Positions 63,301-64,000 of a stretch of 64,000 nt of DNA are shown here, piece by piece. The stretch is from contig NZ_VORB01000005.1 in assembly GCF_007995015.1 (NCBI RefSeq), positions 1-64,000 on the forward strand. Direction: 5' to 3'. Both the position numbers and the translations under genes were made by a program. Origin of the DNA: Luteibaculum oceani (GTDB lineage: Bacteria; Bacteroidota; Bacteroidia; Flavobacteriales_D; Luteibaculaceae). Position 1 is the first letter of the stretch; the number at the start of each line of letters is the position of its first letter. Under the pieces are notes generated by a model. That model made no database searches and had not been told where the DNA came from. It worked only from the letters and a program-made list of their open reading frames with translations.

Positions 63301-64000
63301 ACCAGAAAAAGAAGCCTCAAGAATGTTGGAACCGAACTTATCTAACAAGTTAATTTGTTGGTCACCTACTTTAAACCCAGAAGTAATAGCCTCAACCGAA
63401 CCATTAAATTCAGAAGCAGGACCTCTAGTAGTAATAGAGATAATTCCACCTGTAGCATCCCCGTAGTTAGCAGGAACCCCTCCGGTAATTACGTTTACCT
63501 CTTGAAGTGCACTTTTTGGTAGCGAAGAAGATCCACGCACTTTCACCCCATCGATGTAGATGAAGTTTCCACCCGTTCTAGACCCTCTAATAGAAATACC
63601 ACCACCGGTACCGGCAGTAGATACCCCACCAACAGTGGTTGCAATACCAGCCGCAGAACGCGTAGGCATCTTAGCAATCTCTTCAGAAGTTACAGAACCC
63701 CCAGAAGCTCCACCATCTTTGTTAATAAGAGGTTTCTTATACTGTACAATCTCAACCTCACCTAAATCAACACCCGAAGTTAACTTCATGTCTTGGAAGG
63801 TGATAATGTTAGAACGTACAATTACGTCGGTAACTCTTTTGGTTGTGTAACCAACAAAAGAAGCCTGGACATCGTATTGCCCTGGATCTATAGGTTTGAT
63901 GGTAAACTTACCGTTAAAGTCAGACGTAGTCCCTTTAATTTGCTTGTCCCCTTTGAAAATTGCCACGTTTACAAATGGCAGAGGCTCTCCGGTGCTCTCG
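60367..64000 (-). CDS. TonB-dependent receptor with carboxypeptidase-like domain, 5' end outside window
   Basis: The frame runs from the window edge (about 1210 residues visible). It begins in a CarboxypepD_reg-like domain (STGEPLPFVNVAIFKGDKQ, then IKPIDPGQYDVQASFVGYTT), followed by a plug domain (SIRGSRTGGNFIYIDGVKV, then LQEVNVITGGVPANYGDATG) and a long 22-strand-type barrel ending in Phe (IQIGARLDF). The true start is beyond base 64000; the GTG at 63966 is internal. It opens the operon with the 1436-residue protein and the PorV/PorQ protein. Confidence 0.95.
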   Translation of the reverse strand, partial: ESTGEPLPFVNVAIFKGDKQIKGTTSDFNGKFTIKPIDPGQYDVQASFVGYTTKRVTDVIVRSNIITFQDMKLTSGVDLGEVEIVQYKKPLINKDGGASGGSVTSEEIAKMPTRSAAGIATTVGGVSTAGTGGGISIRGSRTGGNFIYIDGVKVRGSSSLPKSALQEVNVITGGVPANYGDATGGIISITTRGPASEFNGSVEAITSGFKVGDQQINLLDKFGSNILEASFSGPLIRKKNEDGTKGESLIGYRVSGNYTSNVDGQPSIIGHNVLSDEARAALIADPISRVPGAESGVNYNSSFLRKSDFTNVPTSINTENRNAFLQTKLTVDLGNDMDLTFGGSAVFSKNNGYSFVNHLMNADISPITTSLDYRGYVRFSHRLFNDQESEGLLKNLYYSIMLDYSKSYDKTESALHGDNYFAYGYNGKYNIFKDSAQWAFDTIFNGQPLFVRNAVDGDTLVTFERSMVNELSSNYVEAFFNEFDQNSQRYDRMDNLVGFRNGDGPDRLYGRFTNLGMPVGGYGINDDNQYRVSASGSADLGNHAVTLGFEYEQRVDRNWSFNGLAGDERNRNNNLWSVMRARANSHIKELFNEPVVIFDANGDTAQVLTPSPDTTEINGALYVNYATRIDSANQSYFDRSLRASLGLDPDGDDFINIDALDPSQFNIEFFSPLELLNNGGRLVNHRGFDIYGNKLNYNPSIEDYFNKRDANGNLEKPVAAFQPVYAAGYIMDKFSFDDIIFNVGLRVDRFDANQSVLKDPYLFRDAYTAGDYRSNDNINLGPDVVIPAGISDDAYVYVDNLDNPTQILGFREGNTFFNARGQVSTDDAIRTSTSEIAPYLKDRNDKSDVNAAAFEDYTPQINVMPRVAFSFPISDVALFFAHYDILTRRPVSSNALDLVRYEFIRNIGSSANSPLSNPNLLPEKTVDYAVGFQQALNKSSALKIEAFYREMRDQIQVFQYVGAYPQDYYSFDNLDFGTVKGLTIEYDLRATNNIGLNVNYTLQFADGTGSNAGGAVVNLNATDFSTLRTIAPLNNDQRHKFNARVDYRFGAGKNYNGPEGFARKIFEDFGANAVLAVGSGTPYTASSDPNASRLEGTINGSRLPWNTNINLVFDKSFTLGKVDGDDTKKGMNLNVFLLVNNVLNTRNIFGVYPFTGTPDDDGYLTDPRYQEIIRNQVSEASFRDIYSLWNTRPFNFGAPRTIQIGARLDF

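Noticed and set aside
63964-63966. GTG start of the TonB-dependent receptor at 63966
   Set aside because: The frame continues to the window edge with residues typical of the carboxypeptidase-like domain, so this GTG is an internal Val.
1-64000. CRISPR array
   Set aside because: No regularly spaced short repeats were seen on either strand.

Overview
The window reads as chromosomal DNA of a marine-type Bacteroidota, most likely Flavobacteriales-like. The evidence is type IX secretion genes (a PorV/PorQ-family protein and long cell-surface proteins), a TonB-dependent receptor with an N-terminal carboxypeptidase-like domain, an IcmF-type fused mutase, the tig-clpP-clpX order, an AT-rich composition, weak Shine-Dalgarno signals, and several promoters of the Bacteroidota form TTTG / TAnnTTTG. 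The genus cannot be fixed from sequence alone.

Region 1 (1-15292): the 3' end of an IS transposase, then a genomic island of about 14.8 kb inserted into a tRNA-Val(UAC) gene. The intact tRNA lies at the right end (15218-15292, minus strand). A copy of its 3' half plus its terminator lies at the left end (345-437). The two copies share a 54-bp perfect repeat. Paired CTTGACC motifs, 12 bp apart, lie just inside both ends. Cargo: a tyrosine recombinase with a translationally coupled unknown gene; a type I restriction-modification locus (hsdM-hsdS-X-hsdR) in which X is an ApeA-like HEPN-domain protein lying where the anticodon nuclease PrrC lies in EcoprrI; a small membrane protein; three minus-strand unknown genes, one with a G10 tract; an excisionase-like HTH gene, a zinc-ribbon gene and a gene II/X-type replication protein; and one more small membrane protein. 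No relaxase or secretion genes are present, so this looks like a small integrative mobilizable or satellite-like element carrying a defence locus.

Region 2 (15371-26140): core genes, mostly minus strand: nhaD, exbB-exbD-tonB-folC, glutamate dehydrogenase, anmK; then on the plus strand a HAD-like protein lacking its nucleophile and an acyl-CoA dehydrogenase; then marC and a DUF3124 lipoprotein.

Region 3 (26147-34300): a surface protein with duplicated GEVED domains, the protein-quality operon tig-clpP-clpX, tRNA-Leu(UAG), a TRIC-type channel and a hotdog thioesterase. Upstream of the thioesterase is a compact leader that looks like a transcription attenuator: a promoter, a 28-codon ORF, a competing antiterminator pairing and tandem terminators.

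Region 4 (34418-54900): housekeeping and envelope genes: flavin reductase-like protein, short-chain fatty acid transporter, orphan OppC-like permease, glycosyltransferase and flippase-like membrane protein, ruvC, YdcF, EamA transporter, two overlapping L,D-transpeptidase genes, icmF, PlsC acyltransferase, peroxiredoxin-like protein, exonuclease III, response regulator, YCF48-like lipoprotein and greA. Genes are tightly packed; three convergent pairs overlap at their stop codons.

Region 5 (54975-64000): an apparent minus-strand operon of a TonB-dependent receptor (running off the window), a 1436-residue secreted protein and a PorV/PorQ-family protein, which suggests a surface complex tied to type IX secretion.
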